Shown here: one piece after another, positions 6,375 to 8,305 of the stretch
Layout of the letters: every line of letters begins with the position of its first letter
Numbering within the stretch: the stretch's first letter is position 1
Source: Acetobacteraceae bacterium
Lineage (GTDB): Bacteria; Pseudomonadota; Alphaproteobacteria; Acetobacterales; Acetobacteraceae
Assembly: GCA_947478535.1 (NCBI GenBank)
Contig: CANJXD010000239.1
Span: forward strand, 1 to 8,305
Direction: 5' to 3'
DNA: 8,305 nucleotides
Position numbers and translations under genes: made by a program
The notes under the pieces: model-generated
The model's input: only the letters and a program-made list of their open reading frames with translations
The model's database searches: none
What the model was told of the DNA's origin: nothing

Positions 6375-8305
6375 TCACCACCGCACCACTATCCGGCCGA
6401 AGCCGCCGATGGACTGGGTCCCGTCGCCGACATCGCCGAGGATGCCGAAGCCGAAGCCGAGCCGCTCATTCGCCTGCAACTGCATGCCGGCATTCATCGA
6501 GAGGCGGTCACGCGCGGTGCGCGGCGTCACCAGGCTGAAGGTCTGGTCGGTGGCCAGCGCGAACGAGGACGTGCTGGTCAGGCTGTTGCGCGTCTCATGC
6601 ACCCAGGCCGCGCGGATATAGGGCGTCAGCGCCAGCCCGCCCGGGCCGGCGAAGGTGCTATCGTAGCGCAGGCCCAGCGACATCGGCACCGAATAGTCGG
6701 AGCGCGCCTGCTGGGTCAGGCCCAGCACGCCGCTGTCGCCTGTGGCGGCGGTCGAGGTCTCGGTGCTGCCATCCTGGCGCCAGGCATTCACGCCGAGCGC
6801 CGCGAAGGGCGAGAGGGCGAAGCCGCCGAGGTTGAAGCGGGCGCCGAATTCCAGATTGGCGCTGGCATTGTGCAGCCCGGCATTGCCGCGAGCGTACTCT
6901 GACTGGCCCTCCAGGCCGATGATGCGGGACTGCTTTGCCTCATGCCGGGCGTATCCCATGGCGCCGCTCATGTAGAGCGCGCCGGAGCGCCACATGGCGT
7001 AGCTGCCGACATGGCCGCCCTCAAGCTGGCCGCGGGCGATCAGCTGGCCGGCGTCATAGGTGCCGTTGCTGTAGCCGCCGACGGCACCGATCAGCAGGTT
7101 GGGCGCGACCTGGTGGTCGAAGCCCATCATGAACCCGCCGACACTGGCCTGCGCCTCGGCGCCGAGCGAGGCGCTGGCATCGAGCCGCCCGCCATAGCCG
7201 AGCGGCATCGCCCAGAAGCGCAGCGGCGAGGGCATGACGTCGGCCACGCTGTCCATGCCGAGCATCGGCTCGCCCGACAGCGCCGCACCCTCATCCCCGA
7301 AGGCGGAGGCGAAGGCATAGGGAGCGAAGGAGGCAGGGGTGGCCAAGCCGGCGTCGCGGCTGCGCTGCAACTGGTCCAGCCGGGCGGTGATGCCCATCAT
7401 GAACTGCTGCGAGGCACCCTGCGCCGCCAGCAGCGAGGTGACGCCGCCATCGCCGCCGAGGCTGCTCATCGAGGCCGCGTAGCTGGTGGCGTTGGTCGCG
7501 CCATAGACGCTGCTGGCGTAGCTCGAGAAGCCGGTGGGGTTGCTCGCCACTGCGCTGTTCAGCGTGGTGGCGACGCTGCGCTGGTTGCTGCTCATCCGGG
7601 CGCCTGGTGCCGCGGTGGTCAGCGTGACCTGCAGCACGACGTCCTGGGCGTTGGGGTACTGCAGCGACCAGTTGCTGTTGAGTGTCGGCGTGTTGGTCAG
7701 CGTCACCGGCCCGTCGAGCGTGGTGCCGCCGGTGGCGCGGATGATGGTGGCGCTGTGCGTGCCGGGCGGCAGCACGCTGCCGGGCAGCAGCTCCGCCGCC
7801 ACCGTCCCGGCCAGCCGCGCGGTGCCAGAGACGTTCAGCCGGTCGGCGCGGATCGAGGCCGCCTGGCCCTCGACATCGAAGTAGCTGGTGCCGGTCGCGG
7901 TCTGGCGGAAATTGCCGGTGAGCGCGGTGGTGAGGATAGCGCCGCGACCGCCAGGGGCGACGCCGCCGGCATTGGTCAGCGTGCCGCCGGCCAGCCCGAT
8001 GCGGGCGCCGGCGTTGAGCATGGCGCCGGCCTCGTTGGCGACGGTGATGGCGCCGATGCCGGCATCGATGCTGCCGGTGATGATGCCGCGGTTGGTGATG
8101 CTGGCGCTGCTGCCGCGGGCCAGAATGGCGCGCCCGGCGACGCCATCCACGCCACCGATCACGCCGTCATTGGTCAGGCTCAGCGCGCCGCCCAGCATGT
8201 GCACGCCGGTGCCGCCGGCACCGCCGATGACGACGCTGCCTGGATCGAGTTGCAGGCGAACCGCGCCGGCGCCGTTCAGCGCGGAGCTTTCCGCCCAGAT
8301 GCCGA
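6375..8305 (-). CDS. Autotransporter (type Va secretion), C-terminal part
   Basis: The frame is open to the right edge, giving 642 visible residues without a start; codons upstream of the GTG at 8204 continue the same kind of sequence (for example GAVRLQLDPGSVVIGGAGG), so that GTG is not the true start. Visible residues 1-230 are passenger-type beta-helix sequence with repeated motifs such as LTNDGVIGG, ITNRGIITGSI and LTNAGGVAPGG, then a pertactin-like edge segment (GTSYFDVEGQ, ADRLNVSGTARLAGTV). Residues 275-317 are a linker helix (SYAASMSSLGGDGG, FMMGITARLDQLQRSRD). About 358-642 is the beta-barrel, ending in GGFGRIVVRW with the terminal aromatic residue read by the BAM machinery. In this family the barrel sits in the outer membrane and the passenger is displayed or released. 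The passenger's function cannot be told; adhesion or autoaggregation is common. The signal peptide would be upstream, outside the window. It is followed 43 bases later by the RTX gene on the same strand. Confidence 0.92.
   Translation of the reverse strand, partial: GIWAESSALNGAGAVRLQLDPGSVVIGGAGGTGVHMLGGALSLTNDGVIGGVDGVAGRAILARGSSASITNRGIITGSIDAGIGAITVANEAGAMLNAGARIGLAGGTLTNAGGVAPGGRGAILTTALTGNFRQTATGTSYFDVEGQAASIRADRLNVSGTARLAGTVAAELLPGSVLPPGTHSATIIRATGGTTLDGPVTLTNTPTLNSNWSLQYPNAQDVVLQVTLTTAAPGARMSSNQRSVATTLNSAVASNPTGFSSYASSVYGATNATSYAASMSSLGGDGGVTSLLAAQGASQQFMMGITARLDQLQRSRDAGLATPASFAPYAFASAFGDEGAALSGEPMLGMDSVADVMPSPLRFWAMPLGYGGRLDASASLGAEAQASVGGFMMGFDHQVAPNLLIGAVGGYSNGTYDAGQLIARGQLEGGHVGSYAMWRSGALYMSGAMGYARHEAKQSRIIGLEGQSEYARGNAGLHNASANLEFGARFNLGGFALSPFAALGVNAWRQDGSTETSTAATGDSGVLGLTQQARSDYSVPMSLGLRYDSTFAGPGGLALTPYIRAAWVHETRNSLTSTSSFALATDQTFSLVTPRTARDRLSMNAGMQLQANERLGFGFGILGDVGDGTQSIGGFGRIVVRW
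6378..7232 (-). other. Autotransporter beta-barrel domain (coding segment)
   Basis: This codes for the last 285 or so residues of the autotransporter. Alternating hydrophobic and polar strands with aromatic girdles are visible: RFWAMPLGYGGRLDA, VGGFMMGFDHQVAPNLLIGA, HVGSYAMWRSGALYMSGAMG, LEFGARFNLGGFALSPFAAL, LTPYIRAAWVHE and RLGFGFGILGDVGDG. The size fits the 12-stranded barrel of the family, and it is intact to the C-terminal Trp. Confidence 0.85.

Noticed and set aside
3368..6538. A plus-strand open frame of 1056 codons opposite the RTX gene.
   Set aside because: It is almost exactly antisense to the RTX gene, with low-complexity Ala/Gly/Val/Asp-rich composition and no recognisable domain. 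Long open antisense frames are expected opposite GC-rich, repeat-coding DNA.

Overview
The window looks like a high-GC proteobacterial chromosome. The flavour suggests Rhodospirillales/Acetobacteraceae (Roseomonas-like), but this is inference from base composition and gene content, not proven. It has three parts: a plus-strand hydantoinase operon on the left, a short scarred intergenic zone, and two large minus-strand genes for secreted or surface proteins on the right.

Left (1-2823, plus strand): the C-terminal half of a HyuA-type hydantoinase/oxoprolinase ATPase subunit runs in from outside the window. It is followed, with essentially no gap, by a complete HyuB-type subunit. Together they would form an ATP-dependent hydantoinase/oxoprolinase-like enzyme in the cytoplasm; the substrate cannot be read from the sequence.

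Middle (2824-3154): no intact gene. It holds two gene remnants lying back to back. One is about 36 codons of the C-terminus of a class A penicillin-binding protein (PBP1A-like, minus strand), convergent with hyuB. The other is the N-terminal part of an IS3-family transposase OrfA (plus strand), whose start position now reads ATA and whose 3' end runs into the end of the next gene. This looks like an old insertion or deletion scar marking a rearrangement breakpoint.

Right (3155-8305, minus strand): transcription would run leftwards. The upstream gene is the C-terminal part of a type V autotransporter (passenger remnant, linker helix, 12-stranded-type beta-barrel ending in an aromatic residue). 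After a 43-base gap with a good ribosome binding site comes a complete 1058-residue RTX-type protein. It has cadherin/Ig-like modules, a long glycine-rich nonapeptide beta-roll, and a C-terminal domain typical of type I secretion substrates. The pair is a plausible surface/extracellular operon that mixes two secretion routes. No type I exporter genes are visible in the window.

I see no tRNA, rRNA, CRISPR array or clearly novel defence or metabolic system. The most interesting points are the IS/PBP scar, the way the RTX stop codon lies inside the IS-like sequence, the Asn-for-Asp block in the RTX repeats, and the autotransporter-RTX pairing.
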